This document shows, piece by piece, positions 41,423 through 50,835 of a DNA stretch of 53,720 nucleotides. Every line of letters begins with the position of its first letter. The first letter of the stretch is position 1. The DNA is from CAYWKU01 sp964459325 (lineage in GTDB: Bacteria > RBG-13-61-14 > CAYWKU01), in contig CAYWKU010000022.1 in the NCBI GenBank assembly GCA_964459325.1, positions 1 to 53,720 of the forward strand, given 5' to 3'. The notes under the pieces are model-generated. The model did not search any database, was not told the DNA's origin, and saw nothing but the letters and a program-made list of their open reading frames with translations. A program made the translations under genes and the position numbers.

Positions 41423-41588
41423 GAGGCCGTTGCAGAATCGCCTTTTCAGTAACGCTGGCGTCCTTCTCAGGCCGCATGGCCCGCCGGCAAAAGTGAGCTA
41501 TTAAAAATCAGTAACTTACAAAATGCCGCCGAGCCATACGGCCTGTCAGGGACGGCGGCGCTACGTTAACTGATTCTGCAACGGCCTC
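41423..41588. mobile_element. Family B MITE, divergent copy B3
   Basis: Perfect 17-bp terminal inverted repeats GAGGCCGTTGCAGAATC (41423-41439) and GATTCTGCAACGGCCTC (41572-41588). The core in inverse orientation matches B1: GTAACGCTGGC, TTCTCAGGCCGCATGGC, GCCGGCAAAAG, ATCAG and ACTTAC. The ends differ from B1 and B2 but are perfect mates of each other. The remainder of 41253-41641 is AT-rich with no gene. Confidence 0.8.
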
Positions 41589-41641
41589 TCGATATGGACG
41601 AAACCGTCAATCGGCTATAAAATAGATTATCGGGGAGAAAG

Positions 41642-43573
41642 ATGAACCGGTTCAAAAAAGCGGCCCTAATAATTGCAATCACCGGCGCCGTAGCGGCGAT
41701 TGTTTACGCGGTTACAGGCGGCTCGGAGGGATTGAAACAGGCACTGCTGCGCTCGAACCTGAATGTTATCGTGGTAACCGTGGACACCTGCCGGGCCGAC
41801 CACATCGGTTGCTACGGATACGAAAAGGCGCAAACTCCGGTTATCGACTCGCTTGCCGAATCAGGAGTGCTGTTTGAAAGGGCTTTCGCCATCCAACCCA
41901 TCACCCTGCCCTCCCACGCAACCATATTTACCGGCGCCCACCCGGCCAGCCACAAGGTGCTCGATAACGGCCTGTTTTCGCTGCCCGAGGAAGCCAAAAC
42001 TATGGCGGAGTGCTTTAAGGATAACGGTATAACCACAAAGGCTGTTATATCCGCTTTCGTTCTTCACCGGCAGTACGGCCTGGACCAAGGGTTTGATTCT
42101 TACGATGACACACTGACCGAAGATAAGTCCAACACCGCTCCTTATGATGAGATGAAAGCGTCGGTTGTATCCGACAGGGCCATAGACTTTATCGAACAGA
42201 ATGGCGAAGACAGATTTTTCCTGTGGCTTCATTACTTCGACCCCCACGCGGGATACCTGCCTCCCAGGGAATTCGCGGAAAAGTTTGAGCATCTTTATGA
42301 CGGCGAGATTGCCTACGTTGACCGGGAATTGGGACGGATAATCAATGCACTGGAAAAATACGGCCTGCGGTCGAACACGCTCATAGTTGTAACTTCCGAC
42401 CACGGGGAAAGCCTTGACGAACACGGCGAACACACTCACGGGATGTTCTTGTACAACGCTACCCAACACGTGCCACTCATCATGTCGCTGGAAGGGAAGA
42501 TAGCCCCAAACAAAAGGATAGAAGAAAAAGTATCCCTGATGGACGTTATGCCAACGGTTCACGACATTGCCGGCATTTCCGTTCCCGAAAGCGTACAGGG
42601 CAAATCGCTTACGGAGTTGATCTTTTCCGAGGGCGCCGAGTACGAGCGCGACCCGATAATAATGGAGACTCACCTTCCATGGTATAAACACGGATTCAGC
42701 CCGTCGCACGCCATCATAAGCGACGGTTACAAGTATATCAAATCGCCCAGGCCGGAGTTGTACAACCTGGCATCCGACCCGGACGAACTGGATAATATCA
42801 TAGAAAGCCAACCCTCCCTAGCTTCAGAGTTATCCGAGGCTCTTAAAAAGACAAGAGCCCGATACGCCGCCTCGGCTTTGAAATCCTCCGCTAAAATCTA
42901 CGTAACGAAAAAATCCCGCCGCCGTCTGGAAAGCCTGGGGTATATGCCCGTTGACCGCTCGGGCGAAAATAAAATGTCCGGGCCCGACCCCAAGGATAAA
43001 ATAGGGATACAGAGAATAATTGACCAATCGGAAAGGCACAAACTCGACGGAGAAATTAAAAAAGGAATCGAGCTACTGGAAAATGCATTGGAAGAGAATC
43101 CAAACGGCGTTTTCCTGATGCACAAACTGGCCCTTTTATATGGCAGGGATGGAAAAACCGATAAAGGCATAAAATTGTATGAGAAAGCTCTGGAAATTAA
43201 TCCCTCCTTCGTCTCCGCTATTGTGAACCTGGGTTACCTCTACGTGGATAAAGGGGAATATCAAAAAGCGTTAAATCTGGCAAATTCATTCCTGGAGCGC
43301 AATAAAAAGAATCCTCACATTTACACCCTGATAGGTTATGCTTACGACAAAAAAGGTGATTATGCGAAAGCCGTGCCGCCGCTCGAGAAGGCGTTGGAGC
43401 TTTACCCGACCTTCCTCGAGGCCCACGTCAATCTCGCCACCGCTTACGGCAACCTTGGCGATTACCGCCGGGCTTATGAACACTACTCCGCCGCTCACAG
43501 GATGAAACCGGACAACCAACTGTACAAAAGGATGATGGAAAAGGCCCGCCGGGGAATGAACGCCAATCGGTAG
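41642..43573 (+). CDS. Sulfatase-fold hydrolase with C-terminal TPR domain
   Basis: A 643-residue protein anchored by an N-terminal helix (FKKAALIIAITGAVAAIVYAV). Residues 38-390 form the alkaline-phosphatase/sulfatase fold: VVTVDTCRADHIGCYGY (metal Asp), PITLPSHATIFTG, HYFDPHAGY and SDHGESLDEHGEHTHG (metal ligands). The formylglycine Cys or Ser of sulfatases is Thr in LPSH here, so it is not a classical sulfatase and may be a phospho- or phosphonohydrolase-like or inactive member. The last 150 residues are four to five TPR repeats (NPNGVFLMHKLALLYGRDGKTDKGIKLYEKALEINPS and next) for protein contacts. The FGE-like protein at 1937 is not needed for it. Location likely the periplasm. Confidence 0.85.
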   Translation: MNRFKKAALIIAITGAVAAIVYAVTGGSEGLKQALLRSNLNVIVVTVDTCRADHIGCYGYEKAQTPVIDSLAESGVLFERAFAIQPITLPSHATIFTGAHPASHKVLDNGLFSLPEEAKTMAECFKDNGITTKAVISAFVLHRQYGLDQGFDSYDDTLTEDKSNTAPYDEMKASVVSDRAIDFIEQNGEDRFFLWLHYFDPHAGYLPPREFAEKFEHLYDGEIAYVDRELGRIINALEKYGLRSNTLIVVTSDHGESLDEHGEHTHGMFLYNATQHVPLIMSLEGKIAPNKRIEEKVSLMDVMPTVHDIAGISVPESVQGKSLTELIFSEGAEYERDPIIMETHLPWYKHGFSPSHAIISDGYKYIKSPRPELYNLASDPDELDNIIESQPSLASELSEALKKTRARYAASALKSSAKIYVTKKSRRRLESLGYMPVDRSGENKMSGPDPKDKIGIQRIIDQSERHKLDGEIKKGIELLENALEENPNGVFLMHKLALLYGRDGKTDKGIKLYEKALEINPSFVSAIVNLGYLYVDKGEYQKALNLANSFLERNKKNPHIYTLIGYAYDKKGDYAKAVPPLEKALELYPTFLEAHVNLATAYGNLGDYRRAYEHYSAAHRMKPDNQLYKRMMEKARRGMNANR

Positions 43574-43641
43574 GTACGGCAACCTCAATACCGGTCGCAA
43601 AGCGCTTATAGCGGATGAACATAATATACAAGGAGAAACCG

Positions 43642-44355
43642 ATGAAAATCATGGCCATAGCCGGCAGTTCTCGAGGTGAGAAAGGAAATACGGCCTCCTT
43701 GTTGAACCTGGTTCTGGATGGCGCACAAAACCGGGGCGCAAAAACCGAAACCATACATCTGTCCGGCGGGCAGGTACAACCGTGCAGGGCCTGCGATTTC
43801 TGCCACAAAAAGGGATATTGCGCACAAAAGGACGAGTTCTACGACATAAGGGACAAAATACTCGACGCGGACGCCCTCGTGCTGGCCAGCCCCAACTATA
43901 TATTCAGCGTGAGCGCCCAGTTGAAAGCCTTTCTGGACAGGTGCTGCGGCGTTATCCACTGCATGATGTTCGAGGGGAAATACGGGGCTTCGGTTATAAC
44001 CTCCGGCGGGGGCAACGAGGAGCCAATCGCAGATTACATGAACCACTTCCTCATGACCACCGGCATCACACCGGTAGGCTCGATATGGGCCACTATGAGC
44101 GAGCTTCCCGATTACACTTTCACCGAAGACATAAAAAATGAAGCGAAAAATCTGGGGCAAAGGCTCGTTAAGGCCTGGAAAAACAAGGAAACTTACCCCG
44201 AATGGGAATCCCGGATGAATGAGTTTCGGGAAAGGATGAAATCCCTCATGCTGTGGCGCAAGGACGAGTGGCCCTTCGAGTACGAGTACTGGAAAAGCAC
44301 AGAAACATATAGAAAAAAGTCTTTGTGGTATCATATTTATGCAGGGACGGGGTAA
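43642..44355 (+). CDS. Iron-sulfur flavoprotein / NADPH-dependent FMN-reductase-like
   Basis: A 237-residue flavodoxin-fold protein. MKIMAIAGSSRGEKGNTASLLNLVLDGA is the FMN-phosphate loop, and LVLASPNYIFSVSAQLKAFLDRC the second flavin loop. Between them CRACDFCHKKGYC carries a compact cysteine motif used by iron-sulfur flavoproteins (Isf) of anaerobes to hold a 4Fe-4S cluster. A C-terminal helical extension after about residue 175 is longer than the core family. The start at ATG 43642 follows AAGGAG. A role in reducing O2, H2O2 or organic acceptors is possible. Confidence 0.8.
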   Translation: MKIMAIAGSSRGEKGNTASLLNLVLDGAQNRGAKTETIHLSGGQVQPCRACDFCHKKGYCAQKDEFYDIRDKILDADALVLASPNYIFSVSAQLKAFLDRCCGVIHCMMFEGKYGASVITSGGGNEEPIADYMNHFLMTTGITPVGSIWATMSELPDYTFTEDIKNEAKNLGQRLVKAWKNKETYPEWESRMNEFRERMKSLMLWRKDEWPFEYEYWKSTETYRKKSLWYHIYAGTG

Positions 44356-44395
44356 TTACCCCGGTAAACAGCGTCTCCCGGGGGTAGCGTAACCG

Positions 44396-45913
44396 ATGAG
44401 CGAGCAGCGGGGAGCCCGATTCACATCCACTAACGACGACAGCCTTTTTTGTCACGATTTACCCACGGCGCCTCGCCCCGACTTGGGAAAAATCCTGGTT
44501 ACGGGCGCATCCGGATACATCGGCGGGCGGCTGGTGCCCGAGCTTCTGGCGCGCGGTTATAACGTCAGGGTGATGGTGCGCGGCGGCGCTGAAGCATACA
44601 AGCAAAGGTGGCCGGGCGCGGAGGTGGTGGTCGCGGACGCTCTGGATAAAGACAGCCTCAAGGAGGCTTTCAGGGACATCCACGCCGCTTACTACCTGAT
44701 TCATTCGTTGCTGCTCGGCCCCAGGCAATTCGAGGCGGCGGACATCAGGGTGGCCGTTAACTTCCGGGAGGCCGCCGAAGAGCGGGGTGTCGAGCGCATC
44801 ATATATCTCGGGGGACTGGGAGACCTTCATACCAGCCGCTCTAGGCATCTGCAATCGCGGACACTGGTGGCTGAAGAGCTCCAGGCCGGAAAGGTTCCGG
44901 TGACCTGCCTCAGGGCGGCCATAATCATCGGCTCCGGCAGCGCATCCTACGAAATTATCGGCCACATGGTTACCAATTTGCCCGTCCTCCCGATACCTCA
45001 CTGGGCGAGAAATAAATGCCAGCCCATAGGAATCCGCGACGTAATAAAGTATCTGGTGGGCGTTCTGGAGACGCCGGAGACCACCGGTAAGGCTTTCGAT
45101 ATAGGCGGCAAACAAACCCTCACGTATGAGCAGATGCTCAAGACCTTCGCCGATGTCACAAAACGGAAAAGAATTTTCCTGCCCGCACCCATTTCACACA
45201 TCAGGATTTTCTCCTACTTCGCAAGCCTCCTTACACCCGTCCCGGCATCCATAACCTCCTGCCTTATGGAAGGGCTGGAGGACGAAGCGGTGTGCAGAAA
45301 CGAGGACATCAGAAAGTATATTGACTTCGAGCCCCTTACATACAGGGAGGCGGTGGTTCGCGCCCTCAGCCGGGAGGAGCAGGACAATATCCACACTCGA
45401 TGGTCCGACGCGTATCCGCCGGCCCACGAGCTGGCCATTAAGCTTCACGAGCTCGAGGGCGAACCCACTTACATTGCCTCCTTTTCCCTGCTGTCCGACA
45501 AATCCGCAACCGCTCTTTTCAACTCCGTATGCCGGGTGGGCGGCAAAACCGGCTGGTTCAACAATAATTGGATATGGCGGCTGAGGGGAAGCATTGACCG
45601 CATCCTCTTCGGCGTCGGTTCGGTCAGGGGCAGAAGGAGCCATTCCACGCTGGAAGTCAACGATGTGGTTGACTTCTGGAGGGTCGAGGACTTAAAGTCC
45701 GACCAAAGGCTGCTTTTGAGAGCGGAAATGAAGCTGCCCGGAAAAGCGTGGCTGAAATTCAACATAAACGAAGAAAACGGGCGACGCCGACTCAGCACTA
45801 CCGCCTATTTCTATACCAGAAACATTTTCGGGAAGGCCTACTGGTACATTTTTCTCCCCTTCCACCGTTTTATTTTCACCGACCTCATCAGGCAGATAGA
45901 AAAAAGAAGCTGA
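44396..45913 (+). CDS. SDR-family NAD-binding protein with DUF2867 domain
   Basis: A 505-residue protein. Residues 30-260 are an atypical short-chain dehydrogenase: ILVTGASGYIGGRLVPELLARGY (NAD loop), YLIHSLL, ERIIYLGGLGD, VTCLRAAIIIGSGSASYEII. The C-terminal 130 residues fit DUF2867 (KTGWFNNNWIWRLRGSIDRILFGVGSVRGRRS...DFWRVEDLKSDQRLLLRAEMKLPGKAWL). This two-domain arrangement is common in proteobacteria and its substrate is not known. It begins 40 bases after the flavoprotein gene, so the two may be co-transcribed. Confidence 0.85.
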   Translation: MSEQRGARFTSTNDDSLFCHDLPTAPRPDLGKILVTGASGYIGGRLVPELLARGYNVRVMVRGGAEAYKQRWPGAEVVVADALDKDSLKEAFRDIHAAYYLIHSLLLGPRQFEAADIRVAVNFREAAEERGVERIIYLGGLGDLHTSRSRHLQSRTLVAEELQAGKVPVTCLRAAIIIGSGSASYEIIGHMVTNLPVLPIPHWARNKCQPIGIRDVIKYLVGVLETPETTGKAFDIGGKQTLTYEQMLKTFADVTKRKRIFLPAPISHIRIFSYFASLLTPVPASITSCLMEGLEDEAVCRNEDIRKYIDFEPLTYREAVVRALSREEQDNIHTRWSDAYPPAHELAIKLHELEGEPTYIASFSLLSDKSATALFNSVCRVGGKTGWFNNNWIWRLRGSIDRILFGVGSVRGRRSHSTLEVNDVVDFWRVEDLKSDQRLLLRAEMKLPGKAWLKFNINEENGRRRLSTTAYFYTRNIFGKAYWYIFLPFHRFIFTDLIRQIEKRS

Positions 45914-45926
45914 AGGGAACAAGGGC

Positions 45927-45955
45927 TTGACATTTAAGTAACTATCTGTTTAACT
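45927..45955 (+). promoter_or_regulatory. Possible promoter for the activase/dehydratase gene
   Basis: TTGACA (45927-45932) lies 17 bases before TTAACT (45950-45955). The -10 is weak. An imperfect dyad TAACTATCT / AGATAGGTA spans the same stretch and could be an operator. The large activase gene starts about 140 bases downstream. Confidence 0.35.
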
Positions 45956-46098
45956 AAGCAAGATAGGTACTTCTATAGTATTACTTATATTTACCTTGGG
46001 ATTTGATTTAAACCGAACCTTTGATTAAAGTTACGATATACCATCGGCCGCTTATCCGGCTTTTATCCGGGCCGTAAAAATCCGAGGGGGGAACAACT

Positions 46099-49000
46099 TT
46101 GAATCCGTCAGACCGTATAATAATCGGCCTCGACATCGGTAAAGTCACCCTTTCGGTCGCCGTCGGGGTAAAGACCGAAGACGGTGGCTTGGAGGTGGTT
46201 CGCACCGGCAGCGAGCGCCACTTCGGAAAACCCCTGGAGCTTTTCGGACAGCGCTACGGCGAGTTCGACCCCATTTCGATTATCGGGATAGCCGCCACCG
46301 GGATATACGGCAACCGCCTCGAAAAGCCCGTTATTTCCGGAATTCCGGAGGAAATAGCTCAGGAATACGCCGTCCGCTACCTTTATCCGGATAACGGGCC
46401 GATAAACGTATTCCGGCTCGGAGGCCGGGGGTTTTCAATACTCACGCGCGACGCCGAGGGGCGGTTCAATTACGAGGAAAATGACAAATGCTCCGCCGGC
46501 GCCGGGGAGACAATCGAGAAAATATGCGGCCGGATGGGAGTATCTCTCGAGGAAGCGGTGGAATCCGCGATGAGCGCTTCCGAAAGCATTCCCATCACCG
46601 CACGCTGCTCGGTATTCGCCAAGACCGAAATAACCCATTTCGCCAATCAGGACGAGCCTCACGAACAACTTCTCCGGGGTTACTTCGAAAGCGTGGCCCG
46701 AAACCTGTATAGCCTTTACGAGAAATGCAAAGTTGCGGGGCCGGTGGTGCTCATCGGCAACGGCGCTCTCATAGGCCCCATCAGCGAGGCCTTTGACGAA
46801 ATGACCGCCGGGCCCGTCGAAGTGTCGGGGCAATCAGGCGAATTCGAGGCCCTGGGCGCGCTTCACTATGCCGCAACACAAACATGGGACGAGAGCATAG
46901 AATGGCCCCTCGACCCCGAGCTCCTTGTCAAGGTCAAGAGAAAACGGATTTACAGCCTGAACCCCGATGAGAATAAGTCCGGGTCGGTTATTCGACTTGA
47001 GGATGAACGCCCCGAAATCGCTCCCGACTCGCCGGCATTTCTGGGCATAGACCTCGGCTCCACGGGGTCGAAGGCGGCCCTGGTGGATGCCGCTACGGGA
47101 GCGGTAATTGCGGACGTGTACAGAAAAACAAACGGCAACCCGGTGGAGGCGGCGAAGGCGCTGGTGGCCGAGCTTGCCGAAATGACCGACAACCCCGTGA
47201 CGGCGATAGGCCTTACGGGTTCCGGCCGGGACGCCGCCGCTACCGTCTTCAGGGCGGCTTACTCGGAACAAAGCTCGAGGATATTCGTCCGGAATGAAAT
47301 AGTGGCGCATGCCACTACGGCTATCAGGTACGACCCCGGTAAAGGAAAAAGCCTCTCCATCGTCGAAATCGGCGGCCAGGATGCAAAATTCATCAATGTA
47401 CAGGACGGGCGGATACTCGAATCGGACATGAACCGGGCGTGCAGCGCCGGAACCGGGTCGTTTCTCGAGGAGCAGGCCATTTTTTACGGGCACGAGGACA
47501 TTTCCGCATTCGGGGAAATCGCCGCCTCCTCGAAAAACCCGCCCGACCTGGGACAGATGTGCACCGTTTTTGTCGCCGACCTGGCCGCCGAGGCATTGAA
47601 CGAGGGTTACACCGTAGCCGACATATTCGCCGGGTTCCAGTATTCGGTAATCGTCAACTACAAAAACCGGGTTATGGGCAATCGCCAATTCATGGAGCGT
47701 ATATTTTTCCAGGGCAAGCCCGCCACGAACCCGTCGCTGGCCGCCACGCTGGCGGACGTCACCGGCAGAGACGTGTACGTCCCGCCGAACCCGGGAGCCA
47801 TGGGCGCCATCGGCATCGCCCTGCTGGCCGGTGAGGCGACCCGGGGGACGGAGGATTGCATCCCCTTCGACCTGAGAAGAATACTCGACGCGAGGATTAC
47901 CCAGAGGCGTAACTTCCGGTGCAAGGATTCAAAGTGCCGGAACATGTGCCGGGTGGAAGCGGCGACCGTCCGGGTGCTGGACGAGCAGCGCAAAATAGTG
48001 AGCGGTGGGAGTTGCCCCAAGTACGAGGCCGTATCGGCGGGCTGGAAAAAGCTGCCGAAGGACGCTCCCAACCCCTACAAGGAACGGCAGGAGCTTATAG
48101 ACGCCTTTGCAGACACGAAGGAAATTAAAGACGGCGCTCCCACGGCAGGCATACCGCACGGACATTATCTTATAGATTACCTTCCATTTTTCCATACGCT
48201 CTTTACTGAACTCGGCATGAATGTAAAGGTCATTCGCTCCGATTCATATACCTTTCCCACGGGCAACCGAAGGTGCGGGGCCAACAATACCTGCACGCCC
48301 ACAAAAATAATGCACGGGCTGGCAAGTGCTGACGTGGATTACTTGTTTATGCCCAAGCTTGTCCAAATACCCCGGCTGATAAAAAAGTCGGGAACAAGCA
48401 CCTGCCCCCTGACGCAGGCGACGCCCGAAATGGTGGAGAAAGCCCTCGAGGCGGAAGGGGAAAAGACGAAAGTATTGAGGCCCATACTGCGCCCGGGCAA
48501 GGGAGGATTAGGCTCACTGCGGGTTTTCGCCGAGCTCAGAAATGCGTGCAAGGAGCCGGCAGGTAATGCGGAAGGTAACGGCTTCAACCTTCCCGACTTT
48601 ACCCGCGCTTATTATAAAGCTCTCAGGCGACAGAGCGCTTTCGAGCGGGAGCTTTGGGAAATCGGCGAGAAGGCGATAAATTTCGCGCACAAGCACGGTT
48701 ACCCGGTAGTGCTGGTCGCCGGCAACTCGCACGTCATTCACGAGCCGATAATGAACGCGGGCATCCACGAGCTGATTACGCGAAACGGCGCGATAGCGCT
48801 TCCTCTCGATTGTTTTCCCATTCCCGACTCCGTCCCTCCGCTGGAGAGGGTGTACTGGGGCGTATCCAATCGGGTACTGCGCGCCTCCATCGCGGCCGCC
48901 CGGGACGGCTCGGTATTTCCGCTGCTGATTATAAGCTACGGCTGCGGCCCGAGCTCGTTTCTGGAGCATTTTTTCAACGACCTGCTCGAAAAATACCCGC

Positions 49001-50388
49001 ATACGGTGCTGGAAAGCGACGGCCACGGAGGCCGGGCGGGTTATGTAACGCGGGTGCAGGCTTTCCTGCACTCGGCAAGAAATTACGAAAGGGGGAAAAA
49101 GGAAGCGATACCGCAAGAGAAGATAGACAGGTACGACACCTTCCCGGCTCCCGGCGCCGATGAGATGGAAAACTCGAAAATCGCCACCCTCGCCGTCGGC
49201 CCCAACCTGGGCAGACACACGGCGGCAGTGATGCGGGCCGCCGGTTACGACGCCGAATTTTCGGGACTCACCGACCCCGAGGGATTCAGAATGGGGCGCG
49301 AAACATGCTCGGGCAAAGAATGCCTGCCCTACCAGTTGATATGGGGCTCCTTCTGCAAATTCCTGGAGCGGCATCCGCCCGAGAACGGCAGAAATACCAT
49401 TCTGCTCAACGTCACCGGCTACGGCCCGTGCCGCAACGGCATGTTCACCCTGGCAAACGAAATGGCACTCGAGAAAATGGGCCTCTCCGACCGGGTGAAA
49501 ATCATGACCTACGGTTCGCCAAACTCCAGACTCGAAAACCTGGGTGGCACCTGGATTTCCATAGTCAGCACCGACCTGTTGAACCAGATGCGATGCCGAT
49601 ACAGGGCGATTGAAGAAAACCGCGGGGACGCGGACAGGCTATTTGCCCAATACTCCGAAGGGGTCGAAGAAATCCTGGAAAGGCCGAATACAAACAAAAG
49701 ATTCAAAGCCATCATGGAAAAACTTGAGCCGGTCGAAAACCTGCTCGAAAAGGCGGCGTTGGATTTCAAAGCACTTCCCGTCAACGGCAACAGCGACGAA
49801 ACCAGAACGGTATACCTGTGCGGCGATATATACCTGCGAATCGACGAATGGGGAAGCGATGACCTGGCCCGAAAGCTGAACGAAATGGGCCTGCACGTGT
49901 TACTTGAGCCCTTCGGGGATATGTTCGAGTTCCTTGCGCTCTACAGGTCGAAGGAGCTGGTCGAAATGGAAAGCCGCCGGTTGAGAAACCGCCTGCTGCG
50001 GCTTGCAATGGATTACGGCACCAATCGGATGGTAGCTGCGGTTAATAAAGTGCATCCCTGGATAAAATGGGACAATGTCCGTGACGTGGAACGCGCAAGC
50101 AGGGAACTTTTGGACGGCACCCCATTCACCGAATCCATCCTTACAATAGGCAGCGCGCTACACGTCTGGAAGACCAAGCCCATAGACGGAGTGGTGGTGG
50201 TCAGCCCCTGGGGATGCGGCCCGGCCCTGATTTCCGAAGCGCAACTGCGCAAAAAGACCGAAATACCCCTGATTTTTGTCTATAACGACGGCGAAGTTAT
50301 CGACGAGGCGCGGCTTGAGGGATTCGCATGGCGCCTTAAAAACCGCCCGCCCAGAAAACTGCCTCACCCGGCGGAATCCGTCGGGTAG
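46099..50388 (+). CDS. Fused CoA-enzyme activase and 2-hydroxyacyl-CoA dehydratase-like protein
   Basis: A 1429-residue protein from a TTG start that follows a strong GAGGGGGG. Two BadF/BcrA-type ASKHA ATPase domains come first: residues 8-265 (GLDIGKVTLSVAV, KCSAGAGETIEKIC near 129, TARCSVFAKTE) and about 312-585 (GIDLGSTGSKAAL, EIGGQDAKFI, RACSAGTGSFLEEQA near 446, MCTVFVADLA). These cysteines bridge a 4Fe-4S cluster at the dimer interface in activases, transferring one electron with ATP hydrolysis. A Cys-rich hinge (FRCKDSKCRNMCRVE, GGSCPKYEA) follows, then DUF2229/HgdB-like domains (AGIPHGHYLIDYLPFFHTLFTELGM, RRCGANNTCTPTKIMHGL, CGPSSFLEHFFNDLLEK, SGKECLPYQLIWGSFCK). The family occurs in clostridia and deltaproteobacteria with unknown substrate. 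It stands as a single gene, so the activator and enzyme parts are fused rather than encoded separately. Confidence 0.85.
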   Translation: MNPSDRIIIGLDIGKVTLSVAVGVKTEDGGLEVVRTGSERHFGKPLELFGQRYGEFDPISIIGIAATGIYGNRLEKPVISGIPEEIAQEYAVRYLYPDNGPINVFRLGGRGFSILTRDAEGRFNYEENDKCSAGAGETIEKICGRMGVSLEEAVESAMSASESIPITARCSVFAKTEITHFANQDEPHEQLLRGYFESVARNLYSLYEKCKVAGPVVLIGNGALIGPISEAFDEMTAGPVEVSGQSGEFEALGALHYAATQTWDESIEWPLDPELLVKVKRKRIYSLNPDENKSGSVIRLEDERPEIAPDSPAFLGIDLGSTGSKAALVDAATGAVIADVYRKTNGNPVEAAKALVAELAEMTDNPVTAIGLTGSGRDAAATVFRAAYSEQSSRIFVRNEIVAHATTAIRYDPGKGKSLSIVEIGGQDAKFINVQDGRILESDMNRACSAGTGSFLEEQAIFYGHEDISAFGEIAASSKNPPDLGQMCTVFVADLAAEALNEGYTVADIFAGFQYSVIVNYKNRVMGNRQFMERIFFQGKPATNPSLAATLADVTGRDVYVPPNPGAMGAIGIALLAGEATRGTEDCIPFDLRRILDARITQRRNFRCKDSKCRNMCRVEAATVRVLDEQRKIVSGGSCPKYEAVSAGWKKLPKDAPNPYKERQELIDAFADTKEIKDGAPTAGIPHGHYLIDYLPFFHTLFTELGMNVKVIRSDSYTFPTGNRRCGANNTCTPTKIMHGLASADVDYLFMPKLVQIPRLIKKSGTSTCPLTQATPEMVEKALEAEGEKTKVLRPILRPGKGGLGSLRVFAELRNACKEPAGNAEGNGFNLPDFTRAYYKALRRQSAFERELWEIGEKAINFAHKHGYPVVLVAGNSHVIHEPIMNAGIHELITRNGAIALPLDCFPIPDSVPPLERVYWGVSNRVLRASIAAARDGSVFPLLIISYGCGPSSFLEHFFNDLLEKYPHTVLESDGHGGRAGYVTRVQAFLHSARNYERGKKEAIPQEKIDRYDTFPAPGADEMENSKIATLAVGPNLGRHTAAVMRAAGYDAEFSGLTDPEGFRMGRETCSGKECLPYQLIWGSFCKFLERHPPENGRNTILLNVTGYGPCRNGMFTLANEMALEKMGLSDRVKIMTYGSPNSRLENLGGTWISIVSTDLLNQMRCRYRAIEENRGDADRLFAQYSEGVEEILERPNTNKRFKAIMEKLEPVENLLEKAALDFKALPVNGNSDETRTVYLCGDIYLRIDEWGSDDLARKLNEMGLHVLLEPFGDMFEFLALYRSKELVEMESRRLRNRLLRLAMDYGTNRMVAAVNKVHPWIKWDNVRDVERASRELLDGTPFTESILTIGSALHVWKTKPIDGVVVVSPWGCGPALISEAQLRKKTEIPLIFVYNDGEVIDEARLEGFAWRLKNRPPRKLPHPAESVG

Positions 50389-50548
50389 TTAAATCCCAGC
50401 CCCGTTGCAGGCACAGATGCGCATGTGGGAATAGACAAGGGGCTTAACCCTCGTCCAAAGAAAAAGTTCACGCGCCGAAGGCGCAATACAGGTTTTCTTT
50501 GCCTACTTTCTTTTTTCTAAAAGAAAGTAGGCGCCGAAGGCGCAGAAA

Positions 50549-50825
50549 CGCTTTCTTTTTGCTTACTTTTTCTTTCTCGCGAAAGGCAGGGACTTCGTCC
50601 CTGCACCCTTCACTGCGCGAGCGCATAACCTTGCGGTATTTCCACCTCTCCGTTCGCTCGCGCAAACACGCTTTCTTTTTGCTTACTTTTTCTTTCTCGC
50701 GAAAGGCAGGGACTTCGTCCCTGCACCCTTCACTGCGCGAGCGCATAACCTTGCGGTATTTCCACCTCTCCGTTCGCTCGCGCAAATACGCTTTCTTTTT
50801 GCTTACTTTTTCTTTCTCGCGAAAG
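50549..50825. repeat. 120-bp tandem repeats, 2.3 copies
   Basis: The unit beginning CGCTTTCTTTTTGCTTAC repeats with an exact 120-base period (50549-50668, 50669-50788, partial 50789-50825), copies differing at one visible base (C/T at 50668 and 50788). Each unit includes CAGGGACTTCGTCCCTG and GCGAGCG/CGCTCGC stems. GCGCCGAAGGCGC hairpins lie just before (50471-50483 and 50531-50543). The open readings through this stretch are repeat artefacts. The rest of 50389-50548 is non-coding. Confidence 0.85.
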
Positions 50826-50832
50826 AAAAAGT
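50805..50832. repeat. 12-bp perfect inverted repeat at the island boundary
   Basis: ACTTTTTCTTTC (50805-50816), TCGC loop, GAAAGAAAAAGT (50821-50832). It ends the tandem repeats and lies four bases before the tmRNA-like segment; with T/A runs on both sides it could terminate transcription from either direction. Confidence 0.7.
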
Positions 50833-50835
50833 AAG

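Noticed and set aside
50549..50825. CRISPR-like repetition
   Set aside because: The 120-base units are adjacent direct copies without spacers; no short repeat-spacer alternation and no cas gene.
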